Under the pieces are notes generated by a model. The model ran no database searches. It was not told the origin of the DNA and saw only the letters and a list, made by a program, of their open reading frames with translations. DNA of 64,000 bases from the NCBI GenBank assembly GCA_028289445.1, contig JANQPO010000004.1, forward strand, positions 124,001 to 188,000, given 5' to 3'. Every line of letters starts with the position of its first letter. Position 1 is the stretch's first letter. The translations under genes were made by a program, and so were the position numbers. This document shows positions 31,870 to 40,462 of this stretch, piece after piece. The DNA is from Tepidamorphaceae bacterium. Its GTDB lineage: Bacteria; Pseudomonadota; Alphaproteobacteria; Rhizobiales; JAKSCL01.

Positions 31870-34026
31870 ATGCGGGATCGCGCGGCCGGGACTCTTGCGA
31901 CCTGGCGTCTCGACAGTCCGGGACAGACGCTAGCCTTCGCCAGTCTCGATGGTCGTCTACCGGTTTGTATCCACTGGGGCGCATCGCTTGCCGAAGACGA
32001 AGACCTGGCGGCGCTGACCGCCGCACTCGCTCCGCCACGCACCCCGGCGATGCTGGATGCACCGATGGAGGCGAGCCTGTGCCCGGAGGCTGGCTGGGCG
32101 TTTCCCGGCACACCTGGTCTCGTCGGCCACCGCGAGAACGGAACGGGGAGCACGAAGCAGTTCCAATTGGTCTCGGTCGAAACCGAGCACGGGCTCGTGT
32201 TCCATGCCGAAGAAGTCGCGCGCGGCCTGACGCTTTCAATTCACGTCGCGCTCGACCCATCGGCGAACAGCATCACGGCCTACTCGGAACTCACCAATAC
32301 GGGCGACGCACCCTATTGGCTGGACTGGCTTGCCGCGCCCGTTCTGCCGCTCAATCCTGCGGCGCTGTCGCTCATCGACTTCGCCGGACGCTGGACGCGA
32401 GAGTTTCGCCCGGAGACCGTCGCGATAACGCAGGGCCAGCACGTCCGCGAAAATCGCCGCGGTCGCACCGCCCACGATCACTTCCCGGCCTTTATCGTCC
32501 CGCTTCCGAATTGCACCCATGTCGCGGGCGAGGCCTACGCGGTTCACCTTGCCTGGTCCGGCAATCACCGCATGGCGGTCGAGCGCCTGCCTGATGGACG
32601 CGGCCAGATTCAGGCGGGCGCCTTCTTGGAGCCGGGCGAGATGCGCTTGCTGCCCGGCGAGTCGTTCAAGACGCCCAAAATCGTCGCGACCTATTCCGGT
32701 TCGGGACTCAACGGCGTCATGCGGACGTTTCACCGCCACATGCGCCAGGTCGTCCGTTTTCCCGACCCGAAGCGCCCGCGCCCGGTGCACTTCAACTGCT
32801 GGGAGGCGGTTTATTTCGATCACGAGCTGTCAGTGCTCAAAGACCTTGCCGACGAGGCAGCGGCTCTCGGTGTCGAGCGCTTCGTGCTCGATGACGGCTG
32901 GTTCAAAGGCCGCGATGACGATACCAAGGCCCTTGGCGACTGGACGGTCGACCGCCGCAAGTATCCAGATGGCTTGACCCCGTTGATCGACCATGTGCAG
33001 GGCCTGGGCATGACGTTCGGCCTTTGGGTCGAACCGGAAATGGTCAGTCCGGAGTCGGATCTCGCGCGCGCCCATCCTGAGTGGCTGATCAAGCCGGAAG
33101 ACTACATCGAGATACGCGGCCGCAATCAGCATCTCTTGGACCTCACAAACCCCGACGTTGTCGAATACCTTACCGGATGCCTTGGCGCGCTTTTGTCGGA
33201 GTATTCCATCGACTATCTCAAATGGGACATGAACCGCGATCTGGCTCTGGCCCTCGATGCGTCCGGGCGGCCGCTGACACACCGCCAAACCCTGGCGCTT
33301 TATGCCCTGATCGACCGTATCCGAGTGGCGCACCCGGCCGTCGAGATCGAAACATGCGCCTCCGGCGGTGCCCGGCTCGATGCGGAAATCCTGGCGCGTA
33401 CCCACCGGGTCTGGCTGTCCGATTCCAACGATGCACGATTGCGCGCCGAGATGCAGCACGAGGCCATGCTTTTCCTGCCGCCCGAGATCGTCGGTAGCCA
33501 TGTCGGTCCACGCCGCTGCCACACGTCGGGCCGTGTCCTGCCCATGGGATTTCGTTGCGGGGTCGCGCTTGGCGGACACTTTGGTATCGAGGCCGATCTC
33601 CGTGAGCTTGATGCTGGTGAATCAGACCGCCTGCGCTCCGCCATCGCCTATTATAAGGCCCATCGCGGCTGGGTGCATGGTGGCAACAGCCATCGGCTCG
33701 ACACAAGCGACAAGAGCCGTATCGCTCATATGGTCGTCTCTGAGGAGACGAATCGCTTCATCCTGTTCGACGCCCATCTGGACGTTGCGCCACGCACGGC
33801 GAGCCCGGCGCTGCGGCTCGCCGGATTGGACCCCGACCGGGCGTATCGTTTGGCGCTTGAAAATCAGCAGGACATCGATCCAATCATTTGCCGGGATTAT
33901 GCATCGCCGCTTGTCAATGATGACGGTCTCGTGTTGTCGGGTCGGGCGCTCATGACAGCCGGCATCGTCTTACCGAACGCCCTGCCGGACACCGCCTGGA
34001 TCGTGACCGGCGAGGCCACAGACTGA
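31870..34026 (+). CDS. GH36 alpha-galactosidase
   Basis: 718 residues, full length for GH36. A beta-sandwich N-terminal domain precedes the barrel. The barrel nucleophile is in YLKWDMNRDLA (about residue 453) and the acid/base in WLSDSNDARLR (about residue 518); ERFVLDDGWFKGRDDD and VEPEMVSPESDLARAHPEW are other family blocks, and ETCASGGARLD matches the conserved loop. There is no signal peptide, so it acts on imported sugar such as melibiose or raffinose. It is encoded directly after the transporter genes. Confidence 0.92.
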   Translation: MRDRAAGTLATWRLDSPGQTLAFASLDGRLPVCIHWGASLAEDEDLAALTAALAPPRTPAMLDAPMEASLCPEAGWAFPGTPGLVGHRENGTGSTKQFQLVSVETEHGLVFHAEEVARGLTLSIHVALDPSANSITAYSELTNTGDAPYWLDWLAAPVLPLNPAALSLIDFAGRWTREFRPETVAITQGQHVRENRRGRTAHDHFPAFIVPLPNCTHVAGEAYAVHLAWSGNHRMAVERLPDGRGQIQAGAFLEPGEMRLLPGESFKTPKIVATYSGSGLNGVMRTFHRHMRQVVRFPDPKRPRPVHFNCWEAVYFDHELSVLKDLADEAAALGVERFVLDDGWFKGRDDDTKALGDWTVDRRKYPDGLTPLIDHVQGLGMTFGLWVEPEMVSPESDLARAHPEWLIKPEDYIEIRGRNQHLLDLTNPDVVEYLTGCLGALLSEYSIDYLKWDMNRDLALALDASGRPLTHRQTLALYALIDRIRVAHPAVEIETCASGGARLDAEILARTHRVWLSDSNDARLRAEMQHEAMLFLPPEIVGSHVGPRRCHTSGRVLPMGFRCGVALGGHFGIEADLRELDAGESDRLRSAIAYYKAHRGWVHGGNSHRLDTSDKSRIAHMVVSEETNRFILFDAHLDVAPRTASPALRLAGLDPDRAYRLALENQQDIDPIICRDYASPLVNDDGLVLSGRALMTAGIVLPNALPDTAWIVTGEATD

Positions 34027-34033
34027 GGACGCC

Positions 34034-34801
34034 ATGGAACCGAGTACCATCTTCCCGGACCTGAAAGACAAATCCGTGTTCATCACCGGCGGCGGATCGG
34101 GGATCGGCGCCTATCTGACCGACGGGTTCCTCAAACAAGGCGCCAGGGTCGCATTCGTTGGCCAAAATCCGGAAACCAATGCCGCCCACTGCGACGCGAT
34201 GGAGAAAAAGCATGGGCAGCGCCCGTTGTTCATCCAGTGCGATATTCGCGACATCCCTGCGCTTCAGGCGGCGATTGGCGAAGCGGCAGCACAACAGGGT
34301 GACATCCAGGTTCTGGTCAACAACGCCGCCAACGACACCCGCCACACGCTCATGGACTACGCCCCCGACGACTGGGACGACACCATGAACATCAACCTGC
34401 GACCGCACTTCTTCACGGCACAGGCCGTGGCGCCGGGCATGAAGGCAATGGGCGGCGGAGCAATCGTCAACTACTCCTCGATTTCCTATCTTCTCGCCAA
34501 TCCCGAATATCCAGCCTATGGCACTGCCAAGGCCGCGATCGTGGGTCTAACCCGCCTGCTCGCCAACGAACTTGGCCCCGACAACATCCGCGTGAACTGC
34601 ATCCTGCCGGGCTGGGTGATGACAGAGCGCCAGAAGCGGCTGTGGGTCACGGATGAGGGCATAGAGGCGACGTTGAAGGGCCAAGCACTCAAAGAGCTTA
34701 TTCAGCCCGAAGATATGATCGGCCCCTGCCTGTTTCTCGCCTCCGACGCCGCGCGGATGATGACCGCGCAAACGATGATCGTCGACGCGGGTTGGGTCTA
34801 G
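34034..34801 (+). CDS. Galactose/aldose 1-dehydrogenase-like SDR
   Basis: 255 residues. Rossmann motif ITGGGSGIGAYLTDGFL, LVNNAAND, catalytic Ser in NYSSISYLL and YxxxK in YPAYGTAKAAIVG. The sequence DAGWV at the end is typical. Similar SDRs oxidise D-galactose, L-arabinose or D-fucose to the lactone; by context it makes galactonolactone for the De Ley-Doudoroff route. Its TAG stop (34799-34801) lies in the CTAG that borders the repeat element copy 2. Confidence 0.78.
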   Translation: MEPSTIFPDLKDKSVFITGGGSGIGAYLTDGFLKQGARVAFVGQNPETNAAHCDAMEKKHGQRPLFIQCDIRDIPALQAAIGEAAAQQGDIQVLVNNAANDTRHTLMDYAPDDWDDTMNINLRPHFFTAQAVAPGMKAMGGGAIVNYSSISYLLANPEYPAYGTAKAAIVGLTRLLANELGPDNIRVNCILPGWVMTERQKRLWVTDEGIEATLKGQALKELIQPEDMIGPCLFLASDAARMMTAQTMIVDAGWV

Positions 34802-35068
34802 GATCCGTATTCAATTGAGTCGTGTGTTCTGTTTGGAGAGAGCCGTTCAGATGCAAGCAAACCGAACGAAGGACAGGCCTAAGTCTATACGAGAGAGGTT
34901 GGCACGGCAGATGGACGGCTCTGGTCAAACCCATCGGGCGCGGCGGATTTCGCCCCTTACGGCGTTGCAAGCCCTTGAAAGTCGGCCAGACGTCCTGCGG
35001 TCTTGCGCCTTGTCAGAAGCGAAATCCGACACGCGCAGAACGCATGACCTAATTGAGTACGGACCCTA
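34799..35068. repeat. Terminal-inverted-repeat element, copy 2 (MITE-like)
   Basis: The ends, read inward from the flanking C, are CTAGGATCCGTATTCAATT (34798-34816) and the reversed CTAGGGTCCGTACTCAATT (35069-35051), agreeing at 17 of 19 positions. Both are bordered by TA inside CTAG, the target pattern of IS630-type elements. The inner palindrome pairs 34938-34960 with 35012-35036. The element is 270 bp, without a transposase gene, and occupies the 274-bp gap between the SDR and dgoK genes. It shares the core with copy 1 at 15841-16111. Confidence 0.75.
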
Positions 35069-35075
35069 GAACGAC

Positions 35076-36020
35076 ATGAGCGCGCCGGAAGACCATAGGG
35101 TTGACTGGATCGGTGTCGATTGGGGCACGACCCATATGCGGCTCTACGCCTTCGATGCCAACGATCGAATCGTCGCCTCCTGCGACGACGGACCGGGCAT
35201 GAACGCGATCGCGCCTCATGAGTTCGCGACCGCGCTCGCAGGTTTAGTGGGACGTGTTTGCGCCGAAGATACGATCCCGCCCGTGCTCATGTGCGGCATG
35301 GTCGGAAGCCGTCAGGGTTGGGCCGAGGCCACCTATCTGAACCTGCCCGTGCGCCTTGACGACATCGCCGCCAAGGCCGTCACCATCCCAATCGATGCAC
35401 CTTTTTCCGAGGTCCGTATTCTACCCGGCATTGCCAAGCGCGATCCCAATGCCCCCGACGTGGTACGCGGCGAGGAAACGCAAGCGCTCGGCTATGCAGC
35501 GACGCACGGCTCGGGAGATGCCACGCTTTGCATGCCTGGAACCCATTCCAAATGGCTGCGCTTGTCCGGCGACACAGTTACCGGCGTCCGGACGTTCATG
35601 ACCGGCGAGCTTTTCGCCCTTCTCGCTGAGCGGTCCATCCTGCGCCATTCTGTGACCGCGGAGGCTTTCGACATGGATGCGTTTATTGGTGGAGTTCACG
35701 ACGGTGCCGAAGCAAGGAGCGCCGTCTTGTCCCACCTCTTCGCCCTTCGCGCCGGGCATCTGCTCTTCGATCAACACGCCGAGCGACAAAGGGCCAGGCT
35801 TTCGGGTCTGCTGATCGGCGCCGAATTGGCGGCGGCGCTGCCACAGGCGCATAGCGAAACGATCGCCGTCATCGGCGGTGCGCCCTTGACGGCACTCTAC
35901 GGCGATGCGCTCGGCGCTCTCGGCCGAAGAGCGTACGTCCACGACGGCAATGCCATGGTCGCGACCGGACTTGCCCACGCCTATCGGCGCTCAAAGGTCC
36001 TTGCGCGGCGCGCGTCATGA
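35076..36020 (+). CDS. dgoK: 2-dehydro-3-deoxygalactonokinase
   Basis: 314 residues. N-terminal WIGVDWGTTHMRLYAFD is the phosphate-binding start of the kinase fold, followed by MCGMVGSRQGWAEATYLNLP and CMPGTHSKWLRL, all typical of DgoK. It phosphorylates 2-keto-3-deoxygalactonate at C6 with ATP. It is the first gene after the repeat element and overlaps the aldolase gene by ATGA. If the element interrupts the operon, dgoK may depend on read-through from the SDR gene. Confidence 0.92.
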   Translation: MSAPEDHRVDWIGVDWGTTHMRLYAFDANDRIVASCDDGPGMNAIAPHEFATALAGLVGRVCAEDTIPPVLMCGMVGSRQGWAEATYLNLPVRLDDIAAKAVTIPIDAPFSEVRILPGIAKRDPNAPDVVRGEETQALGYAATHGSGDATLCMPGTHSKWLRLSGDTVTGVRTFMTGELFALLAERSILRHSVTAEAFDMDAFIGGVHDGAEARSAVLSHLFALRAGHLLFDQHAERQRARLSGLLIGAELAAALPQAHSETIAVIGGAPLTALYGDALGALGRRAYVHDGNAMVATGLAHAYRRSKVLARRAS

Positions 36021-36622
36021 GCGCATTGCCCTTAATCGCCATCCTGCGCGGTATTGCACCCGGTGAAGCCGTTGACGTTGGCCAAGCCCTGATCGACGCC
36101 GGTATCACGCGGGTCGAGGTACCGCTCAACTCGCCTGAGCCATTGGAGAGCATTGGCCGCATGGCGAAGGCCTTTGCCGGGCGCGCCGAGATCGGTGCCG
36201 GCACGGTCTTGACCGTCGATGATGTCGACGCCGTGCATGCGGCCGGCGGTCGGTTCATCGTTTCGCCAAACACCGACAGCGCTGTCATACGCCGAACCCG
36301 CTCCCGTGATATGGGATCGTGGCCTGGCGCATTCACTGCAAGCGAATGCTTCGCGGCGCTCGCGGCGGGCGCGACGGGTTTGAAGATCTTTCCGGCGCAA
36401 GCCCTTGGCGCGAACGGGATCAAAGCCCTAAAGGCCGTTTTGCCTCAATCGTGTCCGGTTTATGCCGTCGGCGGCGTCGATGCGGCGGATTTCGCTGCCT
36501 ATCGGGCCGCCGGTGCGACCGGTTTCGGCCTTGGATCGAGCCTCTACCGTCCGGGCGACACGGCCGATAAGGTCGGCGAGAGAGCGCGCGCAACCGTAAG
36601 CGCTTGGAGGGCGTGTGAGTGA
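36017..36622 (+). CDS. dgoA: 2-dehydro-3-deoxy-6-phosphogalactonate aldolase
   Basis: 201 residues, class I KDPG/KDPGal aldolase. LIAILRGIAPGEAVDVGQAL, TRVEVPLNSPEPLESI with the conserved Glu, and the Schiff-base lysine in GATGLKIFPAQALG. It splits the phosphorylated keto-deoxy sugar into pyruvate and glyceraldehyde-3-phosphate. Overlaps dgoK before it and the lactonase gene after it. Confidence 0.92.
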   Translation: MSALPLIAILRGIAPGEAVDVGQALIDAGITRVEVPLNSPEPLESIGRMAKAFAGRAEIGAGTVLTVDDVDAVHAAGGRFIVSPNTDSAVIRRTRSRDMGSWPGAFTASECFAALAAGATGLKIFPAQALGANGIKALKAVLPQSCPVYAVGGVDAADFAAYRAAGATGFGLGSSLYRPGDTADKVGERARATVSAWRACE

Positions 36623-37494
36623 CAGACGAGGCAAGTGTATTGATCGACGCCGGAAACACCCTCGGCGAGGGGCCGTTGTGGCACCCAAAGGCTGAGCGCC
36701 TGTTCTGGTTCGACATCATCGAGCGCACCATGTTCGCTTCAGATGCCAGGGGTGGCTCTGTCTCCTCCTGGACCTTTGATGACCGAGTTTCGGCAGCCGG
36801 ATGGATCGACGAGACAACACTCTTGATCGCTTCCGAGCGGGCGCTGTTCACGTTCGACGTCCAATCAGGCCGGTCAGACACCGTCATCGACCTAGAGGCC
36901 GACAACCCCAACACGCGGTCAAATGACGGCCGCGCCGACCCCCGTGGCGGCTTCTGGATCGGCACTATGGGCCTTAACGCCGAGCGCGACGCCGGCGCGA
37001 TTTATCGCTATTGTCGGGGCAATCTCGTCAAGCTCATGGACCGCGTCACCGTGCCCAACTCCATCTGCTTCTCACCTGACGGCGAAACCGCGTATTTCAC
37101 TGACTCCCGAAAGGGTCAGGTCATGCGCTGGGGCCTTGACCCGGCCACCGGAGACCCAGTCGGCACGCCATCGATCTTCGTCGATCTCTCAGGCGAGCCG
37201 TTCGTGCCCGATGGCAGCGTGACCGATGCTGACGGTTTTCTGTGGAATGCCGAATGGCGGGGCGGTCGCGTGACTCGATATCGCCCCGACGGCACGGTCG
37301 ATCGGCGCATCGCCCTGTCCGCCCCAAACGCCACGTGCCCGGCTTTTGGCGGGCCCGGTCTTCAACGGCTCTTCGTGACGTCCGCCCGTCAGGCCATGAG
37401 CGAGGATGATTTGAAAAACGCGCCACAATCCGGCGCACTCTTTTCGGTCGATCCAGGCGTGACCGGATGGCCGGAGCCACGCGTGCTGCTTTGA
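36619..37494 (+). CDS. SMP-30/gluconolactonase-family sugar lactonase
   Basis: 291 residues from a GTG overlapping the aldolase stop. Six-bladed beta-propeller of the SMP-30/LRE type: NTLGEGPLWHPKAERLFWFD, NDGRADPRGGFWIGTMG, then NSICFSPDGETAYFTDSRKG and GSVTDADGFLWNAEWRGG, which carry the metal ligands (Glu, Asn, Asp). In this operon it most probably opens galactonolactone to galactonate. The family also includes arabinolactonases. Confidence 0.87.
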   Translation: MTDEASVLIDAGNTLGEGPLWHPKAERLFWFDIIERTMFASDARGGSVSSWTFDDRVSAAGWIDETTLLIASERALFTFDVQSGRSDTVIDLEADNPNTRSNDGRADPRGGFWIGTMGLNAERDAGAIYRYCRGNLVKLMDRVTVPNSICFSPDGETAYFTDSRKGQVMRWGLDPATGDPVGTPSIFVDLSGEPFVPDGSVTDADGFLWNAEWRGGRVTRYRPDGTVDRRIALSAPNATCPAFGGPGLQRLFVTSARQAMSEDDLKNAPQSGALFSVDPGVTGWPEPRVLL

Positions 37495-37501
37495 GGCCCT
37501 C

Positions 37502-39460
37502 ATGACCCGTCCAACGCTTGGCGTGTGCTATTACCCCGAGCACTGGCCCGAGAGCCAATGGGCCGAAGATGCCCGCCGCATGTCAGCGCTCGGCCTGACC
37601 TATGTCCGGGTTGGCGAGTTTGCCTGGTCGCACCTGGAGCCGGAGCCCGGCGCGGTCGATGCCACCTGGTTACGGCACGCGATAGAAACGCTGGCCAGCG
37701 CCGGTCTGAAAGTCGTGCTTGGAACCCCGACCGCGACGCCGCCCAAATGGCTGGTCGATTCCATGCCGGACATGGTGGCGATCGACGAGATGGGCCGGCC
37801 GCGACGGTTTGGATCGCGACGGCACTACTGCTTCTCCCATGCCGGCTATCGCCGGGAGTGCATCCGCATCGTCGAGGCGCTCGCACGCCGGCTCGGCGAT
37901 CATCCCGGCATCGCGGCCTGGCAGACCGACAATGAATATGGTTGTCACAATACGGTCCTGTCCTATTCCGCGTCCGCGCTCGAAGGATTCAGGGACTGGC
38001 TCAAGGAGCGTTACGGCGACATCGGCGCGTTGAACGACGCTTGGGGCACGGCGTTCTGGTCGATGACGTATCGCAGTTTTGCCGAGATCGACCTGCCGAA
38101 CCTGACCGTCACAGAGGCGCATCCGGCGCACCGGCTCGATTTTTGGCGGTATAGCTCCGACCAGGTTGCGACTTTTGACGCCGCGCAAGTCGACATCCTG
38201 CGCCGCTTCAGCCCCGGCCGACTGATCCTGCATAACTATATGGGCCGGTTCGCGGACTTCGATCACTTCAAGGTCGCCGCCGAGCACGACGGCGCGACCT
38301 GGGATTCTTATCCGATCGGCTTCCTGTCCGAACGTCGCGAGCGGGAACCGGAACACGCCGCGCACTTCGTGCGCCAGGGCGATCCGGATTTCCAGGCTTT
38401 TCATCACGACCTCTACCGCGCCGCCGGTCGCGGCAGGCTCTGGGTGATGGAGCAGCAGCCGGGGCCGGTCAACTGGGCGCCATGGAACCCGGCACCGCTT
38501 CCTGGCATGGTCCGCCTGTGGTCGATGGAAGCTTTTGCCCACGGCGCCGAGACCGTGTCCTATTTCCGCTGGCGACAGGCGCCGTTCGGCCAGGAGCAAA
38601 TGCACACGGGCCTTTTGCGGCCGGATTCAAGCCATGACGCCGCCGTGGCCGAAGTCTCAAGCCTCGTCGCGGATATCGCTTCACTCGGCACGTTCGAAGA
38701 GGCCAGTCAGGCGCCGGTCGCCATCGTCTTCGATTATCCCTCCGACTGGGCATGGCGGATTCAGCCACAAGGCGCCGACTTCAACTATTCCGACCTCATC
38801 TTCGAAACCTATCGCGCGTTGCGGCGGGCCGGGTTGACCATCGACATCCTATCGTCGCGTGCCGAGGATTGGAGCGGATATCACGCCGTCTTCGTGCCGG
38901 GTCTCTTTGCCTGGACGCGCGAGACGCTGAAGGCGTTGAGCCGGTTCGAAGGGGTGACCATTATCGGCCCGCGCACTGGATCGCGCGATCGGAATTTCCG
39001 GATTCCCGACGACCTGCCGCCGATCTTGCCCGAACATATCTTGAATGCGCGCGTCATTACGACCCAGTCGCTGCCGCCGGAGGTCGCGATCGATGCCGGT
39101 GGACGCAATGGGCATTTCATCCGGTGGTTCGAGACGCTCGCCCACGGTGATGGCGTCGAGCCTGTCTTCAATACGCCGGAAGGACCGGGCCTGCTTCGAC
39201 AGGACCGGATCCGTTATCTCGCTGGCTGGCCGGACACGAAGCTGTTCGACCGCATTGTCGCCGATGTCGCCGCCGACACCGGGATCGCCATTACGGCGCT
39301 GCCGGATGGCCTCAGACGGCGGGAGTTGGGATCTTGGCGGTTCTGGTTCAACTATGCGCCAACGCCGGTCGATATCCGCCGCCATGGGGCCAAGAAGCCC
39401 ATTCTTCTCGACGGCCCGGTCCTCAAACCGGCTGGTATCGCCCTGGAGCAACGCGGCTAA
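37502..39460 (+). CDS. GH42 beta-galactosidase
   Basis: 652 residues. GVCYYPEHWPESQWAEDARR opens the barrel; acid/base Glu in QTDNEYGCHN (about residue 145), nucleophile in WVMEQQPGPVNW (about residue 317), then domain B with trimerisation features and FWFNYAPTPVDI at the end. It releases galactose from beta-galactosides in the cytoplasm. It starts 7 bases after the lactonase stop and ends the galactose operon; the dhaK gene converges from the right. Confidence 0.92.
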   Translation: MTRPTLGVCYYPEHWPESQWAEDARRMSALGLTYVRVGEFAWSHLEPEPGAVDATWLRHAIETLASAGLKVVLGTPTATPPKWLVDSMPDMVAIDEMGRPRRFGSRRHYCFSHAGYRRECIRIVEALARRLGDHPGIAAWQTDNEYGCHNTVLSYSASALEGFRDWLKERYGDIGALNDAWGTAFWSMTYRSFAEIDLPNLTVTEAHPAHRLDFWRYSSDQVATFDAAQVDILRRFSPGRLILHNYMGRFADFDHFKVAAEHDGATWDSYPIGFLSERREREPEHAAHFVRQGDPDFQAFHHDLYRAAGRGRLWVMEQQPGPVNWAPWNPAPLPGMVRLWSMEAFAHGAETVSYFRWRQAPFGQEQMHTGLLRPDSSHDAAVAEVSSLVADIASLGTFEEASQAPVAIVFDYPSDWAWRIQPQGADFNYSDLIFETYRALRRAGLTIDILSSRAEDWSGYHAVFVPGLFAWTRETLKALSRFEGVTIIGPRTGSRDRNFRIPDDLPPILPEHILNARVITTQSLPPEVAIDAGGRNGHFIRWFETLAHGDGVEPVFNTPEGPGLLRQDRIRYLAGWPDTKLFDRIVADVAADTGIAITALPDGLRRRELGSWRFWFNYAPTPVDIRRHGAKKPILLDGPVLKPAGIALEQRG

Positions 39461-39474
39461 GAGATCGGTGCCGC

Positions 39475-40461
39475 CTACATCCCGGCTCTGAGCGCCGCCG
39501 TGTGAACCGGCGCATCCCAGTAGCCGGCCATCTCGTCGTCGAGCCGCGTGACGGTGATCGAACAGCCCTGCATCTCCAGCGACGTCACGTAGTCGCCGAC
39601 CAGCGATCGCGCGACCGAATAACCGTCTTTCTCGAGTCTGGCACGGGCGGCATTGTAGACCAGATAAAGCTCCATTGCCGGCGTGCCGCCGAAGCCGTTG
39701 ACAAAAAGAAGCGCCGGCCCACCGCTCGCGTCGAAATCGCCAAGAATGGCATCCATCATGTCGGCGACAATGGCATCGGCCGGTTTGTGCGGTACACGTT
39801 TACGCCCCGGTTCGCCATGAATGCCGACGCCCATTTCGATTTCGTCGTCGCCGATATCGAATGTCGGCTTGCCGGCGGCGGGCACCGTGCAGCTCGTCAG
39901 CGCCACACCCATCGAGCGTGTCGCGGCATTGACCCGGTCGCCGAGCGCCTTCAGCGACGCAAGATCGGCACCGGCTTCGGCCGCCGCGCCGACAATCTTC
40001 TCGACAACCACGGTACCGGCCACGCCGCGCCGGCCGGTGGTAAAGAGCGAGTCCTCGACGGCGACATCGTCATTGGTCAGGACCGTCATGACATCGCCCG
40101 ACGCCATCTCCGCCGCCATCTCAAAGTTCATGACGTCGCCTTCGTAGTTCTTCACGATGTAGAGGACGCCACCGCCGGTCTCGACAGCTTCGGCTGCGGC
40201 CAGCATCTGATCGGGCGTCGGCGACGTGAAGACCTCGCCGGGGCAGGCGGCATCCAACATGCCGTGGCCGACAAACCCGGCGTGCAATGGCTCATGTCCC
40301 GATCCGCCACCCGAGATCAGCGCAGGCTTGCCTTGCTTCAGTGCTGCCCGGCGAACGAATTTACCGTCCTCGCCCATCGTCACGAGATCCGCATGGGCCG
40401 CGCAGAACCCGGTCAGGCTTTCGCGTAGGATCGTGTCGACGCCGTTCATCAATTTCTTCAT
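39475..40461 (-). CDS. dhaK: PTS-type dihydroxyacetone kinase, subunit DhaK
   Basis: 328 residues from the ATG at 40461. GGGSGHEPLHAGFVG forms the substrate cap, and the covalent substrate-binding His is at about 215 in GVGIHGEPGRKRV. DhaK binds dihydroxyacetone (or a similar ketose) and receives phosphate from the ADP bound to DhaL. It is the last gene of the ten-gene leftward operon, 1 base after the enzyme I gene; a long in-frame extension upstream overlaps that gene and is not used. Confidence 0.9.
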   Translation of the reverse strand: MKKLMNGVDTILRESLTGFCAAHADLVTMGEDGKFVRRAALKQGKPALISGGGSGHEPLHAGFVGHGMLDAACPGEVFTSPTPDQMLAAAEAVETGGGVLYIVKNYEGDVMNFEMAAEMASGDVMTVLTNDDVAVEDSLFTTGRRGVAGTVVVEKIVGAAAEAGADLASLKALGDRVNAATRSMGVALTSCTVPAAGKPTFDIGDDEIEMGVGIHGEPGRKRVPHKPADAIVADMMDAILGDFDASGGPALLFVNGFGGTPAMELYLVYNAARARLEKDGYSVARSLVGDYVTSLEMQGCSITVTRLDDEMAGYWDAPVHTAALRAGM

Positions 40462-40462
40462 C

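Noticed and set aside
34815-35069. 84-codon frame inside repeat copy 2
   Set aside because: The similarity to copy 1 translations follows base-level repeat conservation including the palindrome; no ribosome site or independent coding signal.
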